A stretch of 32,299 nucleotides of DNA. It comes from an uncultured Marinoscillum sp. Its GTDB lineage: Bacteria; Bacteroidota; Bacteroidia; Cytophagales; Cyclobacteriaceae. This document shows positions 16,936 through 26,212 of the stretch, one piece after another. The notes below the pieces were generated by a model that worked only from the letters and a program-made list of their open reading frames with translations, searched no databases and had not been told where the DNA came from. How positions within the stretch are numbered: position 1 is the stretch's first letter; each line of letters begins with the position of its first letter. The DNA lies in the NCBI GenBank assembly GCA_902605755.1, contig CACLDR010000021.1:1-32299 (forward strand). Reading direction: 5' to 3'. The translations under genes were made by a program, and so were the position numbers.

Positions 16936-17586
16936 TTATAAAGTTTTATTTTCGATGGAGTGCCGCACTTCTTGCGGAAATTTTTCATATAATCTTCGGC
17001 CTTTATTTGTTAAAAGTCCGTGAATAAAATGATCTAGCACCTCTAATTGAACTTGTTTAAAATCAAATTCAGTACTTGAAAATACTGTTGGCTTAAACAT
17101 CAGACTTACTTGTTCCACTCGTAACCTCGCCAAAATATTAGCATCAATCTCTGGCCTATAATAACCCTCTTTGACCCCACGAATAATATTGTCTGCAGTA
17201 TGACCTTGAATACATTTATCCTTAAAATTCAAAAATTTTTCCCATGCAAGAGGATGAAACCTTTGAATGTCAAATAGTGTAGATGGATTCAATTGCCCTA
17301 AATTTTTTCGCATTATTTCAGCCAATCCGTGAATCTCTTCTATTGCATTTCGGGAAGACTCATGCACTCTTTTAAATGCTTTTTCCTCTCGCTCAATGTG
17401 AGCGATCATTACAGATGTTACCAACTGATCTTTATTTTCAAAATATTGATACAAAGTCTTTTTTGACATAGACAAGGTACGTGATACTTCATCCATTGTG
17501 ATACTTCTTACCCCAAGCCGCATAAAAAGTTCTTCCGCCACTAAAACGACTTTAGTCATCACCTGGGGTGTAAGCTGAGCTGTCAT
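16936..17586 (-). CDS. TetR/AcrR-family regulator of the RND efflux operon
   Basis: A 216-residue repressor-type protein. The DNA-binding domain is at about 10-57 with LVAEELFMRLGVRSITMDEV and the recognition helix region SMSKKTLYQYFENKDQLV. The C-terminal ligand domain is variable, as usual. It is the first gene of the TetR-TolC-adaptor-pump operon, 10 nt before the channel gene, so it most likely represses its own operon until a ligand binds. A tandem 9-base repeat (17606-17623) lies just upstream of its start. It is intact, in contrast to the dead TetR that headed the neighbouring ABC operon. Confidence 0.9.
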   Translation of the reverse strand: MTAQLTPQVMTKVVLVAEELFMRLGVRSITMDEVSRTLSMSKKTLYQYFENKDQLVTSVMIAHIEREEKAFKRVHESSRNAIEEIHGLAEIMRKNLGQLNPSTLFDIQRFHPLAWEKFLNFKDKCIQGHTADNIIRGVKEGYYRPEIDANILARLRVEQVSLMFKPTVFSSTEFDFKQVQLEVLDHFIHGLLTNKGRRLYEKFPQEVRHSIENKTL

Positions 17587-17980
17587 TAATTACAAAGTAA
17601 AATATAAAAAACTAAAAAAACTAATAGTAAATTAAAAGTTTCCGAAGTTTATTTATAAAGGAAGTTCTATCCACAATTTTAACCAATTAAATAAATCAAA
17701 TTTGGGTTTTAAAAGAGGAATTAAAATCAGATTTCTTTGAAAATACAATTATATAATTTGTTTTGTAATGAAAAAATTAATGTGCAACAATTGTCATTTG
17801 GTGCATAGCAATACATTAAAATTCCAGCTCTTGCGTTTACCGTTAAATTGAAAGTTTCGATTGTTGAGTATTAAAAATAGCTATATCAAATAAAAATTAA
17901 GCTTTTACTTAAACCTTGTTTAGATAAGCTGTTACAAACGAAATTCGATCTTTGCAACCAAATTGAAAATATTAATAAAA
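17587..17980. other. Intergenic region between divergent TetR gene and hydrolase remnant
   Basis: A 394-base AT-rich gap that should contain the minus-strand promoter of the efflux operon and the former plus-strand promoter of the hydrolase gene. A TTACTTTG box resembling TAnnTTTG lies on the minus strand just before the TetR ATG (7 of 8 positions). A somewhat less AT-rich patch at about 17790-17880 has a short open frame, but I do not recognise it. No RNA gene is seen. Confidence 0.5.
17606..17623. repeat. Tandem repeat 2 x AAAAAACTA in the efflux operon leader
   Basis: Two perfect head-to-tail copies of AAAAAACTA occupy 17606-17614 and 17615-17623, 20 bases before the TetR start. The spacing places them near the expected promoter. 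They could be part of an operator, but TetR sites are normally inverted repeats, so this may just be low-complexity DNA. Confidence 0.5.
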
Positions 17981-18801
17981 ATGTCTACTGAAATCAAAAA
18001 ATACAATTCGAAAAATACATCTTAGCTTATACCGTTTGTGATGAAGGTGTTTCAAAGTTGTTGATTTTTCTTGGCTTTGGTCAAAATTATCACGCATTTG
18101 ATCTATATCATCAGAAATTAGTAGGATTTGAAATGTACTTTTTCAACCTTATCTTTCATGGAGAAATTTGGAGTCCAAAAACAATTAAGTCAAAAAAATT
18201 GGTTTACTATGATATCAATTTTTTTTGAACAAGAACAGAAAAAAAAAATTTATGTGACTGGATTTAGTCTGGGAAGTCGGTTCACACTCTTTTTTAACTG
18301 TCTATTTTCCCAAGCATATTACCCAATTAATCTTAATCGTTCAAGGCGATAATTACAAATCACTCTGGTATTGAATTACTTTATGGCCTACCAGGCTTTT
18401 ATTCCATTATATAAATCAAAATTTTAAGTAATTCCATTTTATCATGCTTTTCCTCAAATATGTAGGATTAATTGATACCGCAATTAGTCGATTGAATCAG
18501 AAGGAACTTTCCACTCGAGCAGCCCTTCAAAGAGTTTATAACTCATGAACTTATTTTAGAAAAATCTCATTTTCAGAAAATATTTTAAAATTTTCTTAGC
18601 TACTGCTTCCTGTTTCCATATCCTTTTAGATAATCAAACTACACTGATTATCATTAATAAAATTATCCCATTGTTGACCATTGACACCTATACCATACTC
18701 AAAGAAATCATCACAAAATACTTGTTCATCCAGCTGTGTTAAAATATACGCAAAATCTTGAAACGAATCCTGATAAAAGAGTATTGCAAAGCAAATTTTA
18801 A
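17981..18801 (+). pseudogene. Decayed alpha/beta hydrolase
   Basis: About 820 bases that read as one alpha/beta hydrolase when frames are switched. The ATG at 17981 gives about 11 codons, then a shift leads to LAYTVCDEGVSKLLIFLG and FLGFGQNYHAFDLYH with the oxyanion-type loop, then FHGEIWSP near 18157. Another frame carries VTGFSLGSRFTLF with the nucleophile elbow GFSLG (Ser codon 18266-18268). Later pieces are VGLIDTAISRLNQKELSTR (about 18460-18520) and HHKILVHPAVLKYTQNL with the likely catalytic His near 18709, closing at the TAA 18799-18801. Total length fits the about 270 residues of this family. Several indels and stops make it non-functional. It sits 27 nt before purL on the same strand. 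A 74-codon open frame at 18128-18352 is one surviving fragment of it. Confidence 0.82.
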
Positions 18802-18828
18802 ACTACTTTTACCACTATTACAGGTACT

Positions 18829-21800
18829 ATGATTTACTTTTTTAAAAAATCTAAAACTGAATACTTATCCATAGGGAGTCATTTCAATCTCAAAACTAAA
18901 GACTTAGTTAAATTATCGTGGTTATTCTCTGGTGCTGAGCACCTAGAAAATAATGAGATATCAGGACCATTCAGTGGACCGAGAAAAGAAATGATCACAC
19001 CATGGAGTACCAATGCGGTAGAAATAACTCAAAATTGCAATATCAAAGGTATTTTTCGAATCGAAACCTTTAATAAAAATCCAGTAGATTTTGATCCAAT
19101 GCTTGAGCAACAATATACAGTTTTAAACCAAGCCATTTTTTCGTTAGACCAAAAGCCTGAGCCTATTTTTACGGTAAAGGATATTAATTCGTATAATGAA
19201 TCCCAAGGCTTAGCATTAAATGAAGAAGAAATTCACTTTCTCATAGGTGTCTCTGAGGAATTAGGTAGACCACTTTCTGATTCAGAAATTTATGGCTTTT
19301 CACAAGTGAACTCAGAACATTGTAGACACAAAATCTTTAATGGGAATTTTATCATAGACGGCGAAGAAAAAGAAAAAACTTTGTTTCAATGGATAAAAAA
19401 GACATCTAAAGATCACCCCAATTTAATCGTATCTGCTTACAAAGATAATGTTGCCTTCATTCATGGACCACGAATCGAACAATTCGCCCCCAAATCACAG
19501 GATAAACCTGATTATTTCGAAACAAAAACTTTCGATTCAGTCATCTCATTGAAAGCTGAAACACATAATTTTCCCACTACAGTAGAGCCTTTTAATGGAG
19601 CCGCAACTGGATCAGGTGGTGAAATAAGAGACAGACTTGCCGGTGGTCAAGGAAGTTTACCTTTGGCCGGTACCGCCGTTTATATGACCGCCTATTCAAG
19701 ATTAGGTAAGGATCGTGAATGGGAGACACAAATTAAGGCCAGAAAATGGCTCTATCAATCTCCGGAAGAATTACTCATAAAGGCCTCCAATGGTGCCAGT
19801 GATTTTGGTAATAAATTTGGTCAGCCCTTGATTTGTGGATCAGTACTAACCTTTGAACACGAAGAAATTGGTGAAATTTATGCATTTGACAAAGTAATTA
19901 TGTTAGCTGGTGGCATTGGTTTTGGAAAACATAAAGAAGCTATCAAAAAAAAGGTTTCCTCTGATAAGAAAATTATTATTTTAGGAGGGGATAATTATCG
20001 AATTGGTATGGGAGGCGGAGCTGTATCTTCAGTGGAAACAGGTTCCTTTAACAATGCCTTAGAGCTCAACGCAGTTCAACGGTCAAACCCAGAAATGCAA
20101 AAACGAGTAGCCAACGCGGTACGTGCCATGACCGAACGCGAAGAAAATCCTATCATCTCAATACACGATCATGGTGCCGGTGGTCATCTAAATTGTCTCT
20201 CTGAACTTGTAGAAGACACAGGTGGAAAAATAGATATAGACAAACTTCCGTTGGGCGACCCTACTCTATCCGACAAAGAAATATTAAGTAATGAATCCCA
20301 AGAACGAATGGGACTAGTTATTGCAAAAGAAGATACCGAATACCTTAAACTTGTGGCCTCGAGGGAAAGAGCACCTTATTATGAGGTTGGCACTACCTCA
20401 TCAGATCATCAATTAATTTTTATAAATGATAAAAAAACAAAAGCTTTTGAGCTCAAATTAGAGCATCTTTTAGGTACCTCTCCAACTACCATTATCAATG
20501 ATAATACCATTAGCAAAACTTTTAAAAAATGTCATTATATTTCTTCTCAGGTAGAAAAAATGATCCAAGACATTTTTAAACTAGAAGCCGTTGCTAGTAA
20601 GGATTGGTTAACCAATAAAGTAGATCGCTCAGTAACGGGAAAAGTTGCAATACAGCAAACCGTAGGGGAAATTCAGATTCCGTTAAATAATGTTGGAGTC
20701 ATGGCTCTAGATTTTAAGAGTCATAAAGGGGCCGCTACCTCCATTGGCCATGCACCTGCAGCCGCCTTAATCAATCCAGGTGCCGGATCAAGGTTATCGG
20801 TTGCAAGAACATTGACCAATCTCGTATTCGCTCCTTTAACTCATGGTTTAAAAGGAGTGTCCCTGAGTGCAAATTGGATGTGGCCTGCCAAAAATAAAGG
20901 AGAAGACAGCCGATTATATACAGCTGTTAAAGAAATAAGTGAATTTGTCTCTGACCTTGGTATTAATATACCTACAGGAAAAGATTCTATGTCCATGACC
21001 CAAAAATATCCTGATGGGGAAAAAGTAATGTCTCCGGGTACAGTAATTGTGAGTGCAGGTGCTGAGGTAAGCGATATCAGAAAAGTTATTTTACCTGTCC
21101 TTCATCCTATCCATGATTCAAAATTGGTTTATATTGACTTTTCAGGAGGAGGGTTTGAATTAGGAGGAAGTAGTTGGGGACAAACGAAAAGTACACTTGG
21201 AAATCAAACTTCAGATGTTAATGCAACTACTTTAAAGTTGACATTTAATTTTATCCAGCAACTAATTTACGACGACCTCGTTCTTTCTGGTCATGATGTT
21301 TCAGCAGGTGGATTAATTACCACACTACTGGAAATGAATTTTCCAAATCAATTTGGAGGTATGGAAGTTGATTTATCTATCATGCCCGAATCCGATATTA
21401 TTAAACTTCTTTTTGCTGAAAAGCCGGCAATTGTATTACAAGTTAACGCTGCCGCTATTTCGCTACTCGAATCCTCATCTGTTATTTTTTATCCCATCGG
21501 AAGACCCATCGCCTCTCGTCAAGTGAGGATTACCCAAGGAGATTTTATTCTTAATCTAAATATCGATGATTACCGGAGCAAATGGAGTCATACATCCTTT
21601 TTACTCGACTCCAAGCAAACATCGCCTCACCTAGCCAAATTCAGATTCAAGAACTATGGCCAACAGCCCCTTACATTTAGGTATCCCCAAGGTTTTGAAG
21701 GTACATTGAGTGGATATGAGATTGATTTAAAAAGAAAAACATTATCAGGGCTTCGTGCCGCTGTCATTAGAGAGAAAGGAGTTAATGGAGACCGTGAAAT

Positions 21801-22503
21801 GGCATATGCACTCTGGATGGTTGGTTTCGATGTCAAGGATGTTCATATGACCGATCTTATCAGTGGACGAGAGGATCTCACGGATATTAATTTTATCGTC
21901 TTTGTGGGCGGTTTTTCAAATTCTGATGTGCTGGGATCTGCAAAGGGCTGGGCAGGTTCATTTTTATACAACCCAAGGGCTAAACAAGCTATTGACAATT
22001 TTTATGATCGTGAAGATACACTAAGTCTAGGTGTGTGCAATGGATGTCAATTAATGATGGAATTAAAAAAAATATATCCAATGGATATTAATCATCCAAG
22101 ATTAAACTATAACCTTTCAGGTAAGTTTGAGTCTGCTTTTATCAATGTTACAATAGAGCCCAATAATTCTGTTCTTTTAAATTCCTTGTCTGGGTGTAGA
22201 CTGGGTATTTGGATAGCACACGGAGAAGGTCGATTTGAACTAAAGGGAAACGAAAAATCTTACATTATACCGATGAGATATAGTTATAATGAATTTCCGG
22301 GGAACCCAAATGGTAGTTCTTTTGGAGCAGCAGCGCTTTCTTCAAAAGATGGAAGACACCTAGCAATGATGCCACATTTAGAGCGGTCCCTTTTTCCTTG
22401 GAACTGGGCACATTATAAAAATAAAATGGCTCATGAAGTAAGTCCTTGGATAGAGCCTTTTGTAAATGCAAGAAAATGGATAAGCCAAAAAGTTTTTAGT
22501 TAG
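18829..22503 (+). CDS. purL: Phosphoribosylformylglycinamidine synthase, large single-chain form
   Basis: A 1224-residue cytoplasmic enzyme for the fourth step of purine synthesis: FGAR + glutamine + ATP to FGAM. It is the large fused form: an N-terminal PurS-like part with GPFSGPRKEMITPWSTNAVE, two AIR-synthase-like halves with FSQVNSEHCRHKIF and SLKAETHNFPTTVEPFNGAA, and a C-terminal class I glutaminase. The glutaminase triad is visible as Cys1070 (LGVCNGCQLMM), His1183 and Glu1185 (MMPHLERS). GVSLSANWMWPAKNKGE and IPTGKDSMSM mark the second half. The start matches the N-terminus expected for Bacteroidota PurL. It appears intact, directly beside a decayed hydrolase gene. Confidence 0.97.
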   Translation: MIYFFKKSKTEYLSIGSHFNLKTKDLVKLSWLFSGAEHLENNEISGPFSGPRKEMITPWSTNAVEITQNCNIKGIFRIETFNKNPVDFDPMLEQQYTVLNQAIFSLDQKPEPIFTVKDINSYNESQGLALNEEEIHFLIGVSEELGRPLSDSEIYGFSQVNSEHCRHKIFNGNFIIDGEEKEKTLFQWIKKTSKDHPNLIVSAYKDNVAFIHGPRIEQFAPKSQDKPDYFETKTFDSVISLKAETHNFPTTVEPFNGAATGSGGEIRDRLAGGQGSLPLAGTAVYMTAYSRLGKDREWETQIKARKWLYQSPEELLIKASNGASDFGNKFGQPLICGSVLTFEHEEIGEIYAFDKVIMLAGGIGFGKHKEAIKKKVSSDKKIIILGGDNYRIGMGGGAVSSVETGSFNNALELNAVQRSNPEMQKRVANAVRAMTEREENPIISIHDHGAGGHLNCLSELVEDTGGKIDIDKLPLGDPTLSDKEILSNESQERMGLVIAKEDTEYLKLVASRERAPYYEVGTTSSDHQLIFINDKKTKAFELKLEHLLGTSPTTIINDNTISKTFKKCHYISSQVEKMIQDIFKLEAVASKDWLTNKVDRSVTGKVAIQQTVGEIQIPLNNVGVMALDFKSHKGAATSIGHAPAAALINPGAGSRLSVARTLTNLVFAPLTHGLKGVSLSANWMWPAKNKGEDSRLYTAVKEISEFVSDLGINIPTGKDSMSMTQKYPDGEKVMSPGTVIVSAGAEVSDIRKVILPVLHPIHDSKLVYIDFSGGGFELGGSSWGQTKSTLGNQTSDVNATTLKLTFNFIQQLIYDDLVLSGHDVSAGGLITTLLEMNFPNQFGGMEVDLSIMPESDIIKLLFAEKPAIVLQVNAAAISLLESSSVIFYPIGRPIASRQVRITQGDFILNLNIDDYRSKWSHTSFLLDSKQTSPHLAKFRFKNYGQQPLTFRYPQGFEGTLSGYEIDLKRKTLSGLRAAVIREKGVNGDREMAYALWMVGFDVKDVHMTDLISGREDLTDINFIVFVGGFSNSDVLGSAKGWAGSFLYNPRAKQAIDNFYDREDTLSLGVCNGCQLMMELKKIYPMDINHPRLNYNLSGKFESAFINVTIEPNNSVLLNSLSGCRLGIWIAHGEGRFELKGNEKSYIIPMRYSYNEFPGNPNGSSFGAAALSSKDGRHLAMMPHLERSLFPWNWAHYKNKMAHEVSPWIEPFVNARKWISQKVFS

Positions 22504-22570
22504 AAAAAGTAATTAATTTATAATCATGACTTTTTAATTTTGACAAATAAATCCTAATTTACAGACTTAT

Positions 22571-22643
22571 TGGCCTATGGTGTAATTGGCAACACGTCTG
22601 ATTTTGGTTCAGAAGAGTCTAGGTTCGATCCCTAGTAGGCCAA
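22571..22643 (+). tRNA. tRNA-Gln (anticodon UUG)
   Basis: A 73-base cloverleaf. The acceptor arms TGGCCTA and TAGGCCA pair perfectly; the anticodon stem TCTGA/TCAGA encloses a loop with TTG at the anticodon; the T arm is CTAGG-TTCGATC-CCTAG. The discriminator base is A, and CCA is not encoded. It lies 67 nt after purL and 53 nt before prs, all on one strand. Confidence 0.97.
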
Positions 22644-22696
22644 CACTAAATATTTGACCTCTATACTTCATAAATGGAAGGGATGATACAAATAAC

Positions 22697-23623
22697 ATGA
22701 CCATTGTTAAATTTTTTTCTGGAAAAGAAACGAGAGTATTGGCTGAGAAAATAGCTTTAGCTTATGACAATCCCTTGGGAGCATTTACCTCTCAAAAATT
22801 TAGCGATGGTGAAATCCATATAAGCTATGATGAGTCCATAAGAGGTTGTGAGGTCTTTTTAATTCAATCCACTACACCTCCCGCCGATAATGTTTTTGAA
22901 CTTCTATTAATGATCGATGCAGCGAGAAGAGCAAGTGCCAAATATGTTACTGTGGTAGTACCTTATTTTGGCTATGCAAGACAAGATCGAAAAGATAAAG
23001 CTCGCGTCTCAATTGCTGCAAAGCTGATTGCCAATCTACTTTCAGCATCAGGAGCTGACCGACTCATGACAATGGATTTACATGCAGGACAAATACAGGG
23101 ATTTTTTGATATACCTGTAGATCATCTAGACGCAAGTGCTATTTTTGTGCCTTATCTCAAAGCTAAAAACCTCGACAACATTGTATTTGCTGCCCCTGAC
23201 GTTGGAGGAAGCGCTCGAGCAAGAGTTTACGCCAAATTTTTCAATGCAGAAATAGCCATTTGTGACAAACAACGAAAGCGAGCTAATGAGGTGGCCTCCA
23301 TGCAAGTAATTGGTGATGTTGAAGCAAGAAACGTGGTTTTGGTGGATGATATGATTGATACCGCAGGTACATTATGCAAAGCAGCAGAATTGATAAAACA
23401 AAAGGGAGCAAATTCCGTGAGAGCAGTTTGTACACATGGAATACTCTCGGGAAAAGCTCATGAGATGATTACAGCATCTGTATTGGAGGAGGTCGTCATT
23501 TCTGATTCTATTCCTCAAAAACAAGAAAATGATAAAATAAATATATTGAGTGTAGCTGGCCTATTTGCAAAAGCAGTGCGCAGGGTTCATAGCCATGATT
23601 CAATTAGTGAACTTTTTATTTAA
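22697..23623 (+). CDS. prs: Ribose-phosphate pyrophosphokinase (PRPP synthetase)
   Basis: A 308-residue class I PRPP synthetase making PRPP from ribose 5-phosphate and ATP, the precursor of purines, pyrimidines, His and Trp. Seen motifs are FSDGEIHISYDESIRG, the flexible-loop region PYFGYARQDRK with KARVSIAAKLIANLL, the metal site MTMDLHAGQIQGFF, and the PRPP-binding loop VVLVDDMIDTAGTL. Length is standard. It follows purL and tRNA-Gln and precedes rplY by 18 nt, so it is likely cotranscribed with rplY, ending at the terminator near 24294. The prs-rplY-pth order is widely seen in bacteria. Confidence 0.97.
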   Translation: MTIVKFFSGKETRVLAEKIALAYDNPLGAFTSQKFSDGEIHISYDESIRGCEVFLIQSTTPPADNVFELLLMIDAARRASAKYVTVVVPYFGYARQDRKDKARVSIAAKLIANLLSASGADRLMTMDLHAGQIQGFFDIPVDHLDASAIFVPYLKAKNLDNIVFAAPDVGGSARARVYAKFFNAEIAICDKQRKRANEVASMQVIGDVEARNVVLVDDMIDTAGTLCKAAELIKQKGANSVRAVCTHGILSGKAHEMITASVLEEVVISDSIPQKQENDKINILSVAGLFAKAVRRVHSHDSISELFI

Positions 23624-23641
23624 TTAATTACTTTTGAATAT

Positions 23642-24259
23642 ATGAAAACAGTTGAGATTATAGGGTATACGAGAGAAAATCTTGGCAAAACTGAATCTAA
23701 GAATTTGAGAATCGAAAGTTTTGTTCCATGTGTAGTATATGGTGGTAAAAAGCAGATTCATTTTTCTGCTCCCATGATTCTTTTTCGTGATCTAGTATAT
23801 ACTCCGGAAGCACGTTTTGTTGAACTAAATATTGAGGGAGAAGTTACAAAAGCCATCCTTCAAGATATCCAATTTCATCCAGTCAGTGAAGTTATTCTCC
23901 ATGCAGATTTCCTTGAACTTTTTGATAACAAGCCAATAAAAATGAGTATACCTATAGTCACACATGGAATTGCTCCCGGAATACAATCGGGAGGTAAACT
24001 AATTATGAAAATGCCTAAACTAATGATAAAGTCACTTCCTAAGGATATGCCCGAGAACATAGATGTAGATATTTCGAAACTTGAGCTAGGTAAGTCAATC
24101 AAAGTGGCTGATTTAATTCCAAAGGAATATGAGGTTTTAACCAACCCATTGGTAACTATTTGCTCAGTCAATATTCCTCGAGTGATGAAAGTTGAAACTA
24201 AGGAGGAAGAGTTCACCGAAGATGGAGAAACTGTACAAGAAGAAAAAGCTGAAGATTAA
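23642..24259 (+). CDS. rplY: 50S ribosomal protein bL25, Ctc/TL5 form
   Basis: A 205-residue ribosomal protein that binds 5S rRNA. It is the longer Ctc/TL5 type with an N-terminal L25 domain (about 1-90, including FVPCVVYGGKKQIHFS and FHPVSEVILHADFLEL) and a C-terminal beta domain (about 95-185, with MPENIDVDISKLELGKSI and LIPKEYEVLTNP). The acidic tail (KEEEFTEDGETVQEEKAED) is common in this type. It starts 18 nt after prs. A strong terminator follows its stop. Confidence 0.95.
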   Translation: MKTVEIIGYTRENLGKTESKNLRIESFVPCVVYGGKKQIHFSAPMILFRDLVYTPEARFVELNIEGEVTKAILQDIQFHPVSEVILHADFLELFDNKPIKMSIPIVTHGIAPGIQSGGKLIMKMPKLMIKSLPKDMPENIDVDISKLELGKSIKVADLIPKEYEVLTNPLVTICSVNIPRVMKVETKEEEFTEDGETVQEEKAED

Positions 24260-24286
24260 TAATTGAACTTATATTCATTAACAATC

Positions 24287-24317
24287 AAAAAAGCCCACCT
24301 ATTTGGTGGGTTTTTTT
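24287..24317 (+). terminator. Rho-independent terminator after rplY
   Basis: The stem CCCACC (24294-24299) and GGTGGG (24305-24310) with a TATTT loop is followed by seven T and preceded by an A-run that can extend the stem and let it act in both directions. It ends the prs-rplY unit. Confidence 0.9.
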
Positions 24318-24424
24318 CTTTTATGAATTAATTTTTCATATTGTAAAAAAAGCCCATTTATATCAACCGATATGCGCTGTTAAGTAAAGAACATTTCATT
24401 GAAAATAATCTTTAAGAAATATTA

Positions 24425-24985
24425 ATGAAACATTTAATCGTTGGACTAGGTAATCCAGGTGTAGAATATGAGCTCACCCGACATAACATCGGCTTTTTAA
24501 TTTTGGATCGGTTAGCAGACCTAAAAAAAATTAAATTTGAAAACGGAAAATATGGCTTTTGGGCCCTTTTTAAAGATAGAGGAAGAAGTATTTACCTACT
24601 CAAACCTACCACTTTTATGAATCTGAGTGGTCACGCCGTTAACTATTGGATAAAATACCTGAAGATATCTAAACAAAATACTCTCGTCATTACCGATGAT
24701 TTAGCCCTACCCTATGGGAAATTAAGAGTCAAACCTAAGGGGTCTGCCGGCGGACACAATGGTTTAAAAAATATTGAAGAGTTAATAGGTGGGCAAGATT
24801 ATCCAAGACTGAGATTTGGAGTTGGAAATGATTTTAGTCGAGGTACTCAAATAAATTATGTTCTATCATCCTTCAATAAAACAGAAACCAAAATGCTTAC
24901 ATTAAAAATAGATTTCGCCATCGATAGCCTATTGACCTTCTGTACTCAGGGAATTGAAAATGCAATGAATCAATTCAATGGATGA
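24425..24985 (+). CDS. pth: Peptidyl-tRNA hydrolase
   Basis: A 186-residue enzyme that frees tRNA from peptidyl-tRNA dropped by the ribosome. The active-site set of bacterial Pth is present: Asn10 and His20 in GLGNPGVEYELTRHNIGF, the KPTTFMNLSGHAV block (60-72), catalytic Asp in ITDDLALPYG (89-98) and KGSAGGHNGLKNI. Length matches the family. It starts 107 nt after the terminator of rplY, so it has its own promoter. Its last 7 bases overlap the ATG of the decayed flavoprotein gene, showing that the lost genes were once in the same transcription unit. Confidence 0.96.
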   Translation: MKHLIVGLGNPGVEYELTRHNIGFLILDRLADLKKIKFENGKYGFWALFKDRGRSIYLLKPTTFMNLSGHAVNYWIKYLKISKQNTLVITDDLALPYGKLRVKPKGSAGGHNGLKNIEELIGGQDYPRLRFGVGNDFSRGTQINYVLSSFNKTETKMLTLKIDFAIDSLLTFCTQGIENAMNQFNG

Positions 24986-26168
24986 TTTTTCGCAACCAAA
25001 CTTTTTGGATAAATACACCGATTCACAGCTGATAGATGAAAGGATCGCTTTAATCGGTGATTGGCAGAAGTCCTGTTGGCTATTTTAATGCCATCAACAT
25101 CAAAGAGAAATTCTGGTTATCAAGTCACAAAAATTAACAAAACATCAAAACTCTTACGAAGGCAAATGCATAAGGAGCTGGCAGATTGATTGCGACCAAT
25201 GAATGTTAAAAGTAAGGAGATTTGAAAAATGTTATCCTATTGGTCAAAAATAAGATTAAAAGGCTTTTGAGCAGTTTACTAGCAAAGACATGCAAGATTG
25301 GCTATTAACGAGTAAATACCTGTTGATAAATAGATCAAAGTATCCTTCTTAAACTAATAATTCCAAAAAAGTTTCTAGTAAATTCAAAAAAAAGAATGAA
25401 TGACATACAGTATTGACCAAAAATTACCCTCCAAAAAAATCGTGAAATTTACCAAATGGCAAAACATATAAAAGCAAATAAAAAAATCTCGCCAATACTC
25501 TCTTATTCAGATCTTGAGAAAAAAAGTGTATCGAGGGTACTTACTAAATTAGGTTTTACGAAACATCTATTGATCCAACCCTCATTTAGGTTTAAAGTAC
25601 AACATGATTAAATTAATGAATTATCTGGTACCTCCTTCGCCAAAGCTAAAGTAAAATCATTGCTAGTAAATTTTCACAAACAGGACCTTTATTACTTACC
25701 GATTGGAGCCTGAGTGAATCTGCTATTATAAATTAATTTCATCAGCTGCATTACTACATGCATACATATAACTTCAGATACTGATAAACTTTTTTGGATA
25801 AACCCAAAAGAATTGTTCCAAATAATTTTTTAACCGAAAATACCCCCAAAAAATGATAAGAATTATAAAATCAATCAAATCCCTTGCCAGTTTTGAGAAA
25901 GGCTTTGTTAAAACTTAAAATTACCGACAATATTTTCGCAATATTGACGAAAAAATCGAAGAATCAATTATTATAAGAACTATGAAAGCACTTTTTCAAG
26001 TCAATGGAAAAAGTAATTTCAAGGAGAAGTTTGTATCGACGGGGTCTTGATATAAGTGGAGTAAATTGCAGCACTATGGAGGCTAAAAGCTACCAAGATT
26101 TGTACCTGGCTAATGGAGTTCTAAATATTGATATACTTACTAGAGTATTTAATTTTCAGTCATATTAG
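24979..26168 (+). pseudogene. Decayed HI0933/BaiN-type FAD-dependent oxidoreductase
   Basis: The whole gene can be followed by switching frames over about 1190 bases, matching the about 400-residue family. The ATG at 24979 overlaps pth. The nucleotide-binding start is damaged (RIALIGDWQK in place of IGGGAAG), followed by GYFNAINIKEKF (25078-25113), SGYQVTKINKTSKLL (25112 on), GAGRLIATNEC (25174-25206; intact relatives have SGGGRCNVTN), FEKCYPIGQK (25221-25250) and KAFEQFTSKDMQDWL. The middle domain gives INELSGTSFAKAKVK (25612-25656) and TGPLLLTDWSLSE (about 25680). Further on are NPLPVLRKALLKLKITDNIF (25878-25937), ALFQVNGKSNFKEKF (about 25986) and STMEAKSYQDLYLANGVLN, corresponding to the family's TMESK..PNLYFAGEVLN end. 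Many stops and indels make it certainly dead. Chemistry of the family is poorly defined. Confidence 0.85.
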
Positions 26169-26212
26169 AACGTTATTGGATTATTTCCGAAGTAATTCAG
26201 TACTTTTAAAAA

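Noticed and set aside
17768-17851. Mini-frame with a CNNCH motif as a small cytochrome c
   Set aside because: 27 codons, no signal peptide and no further heme-protein features; CxxCH by chance.
18128-18352. 74-codon plus-strand open frame as a small gene
   Set aside because: It contains the GFSLG elbow of the alpha/beta hydrolase and is just one surviving frame segment of that pseudogene.
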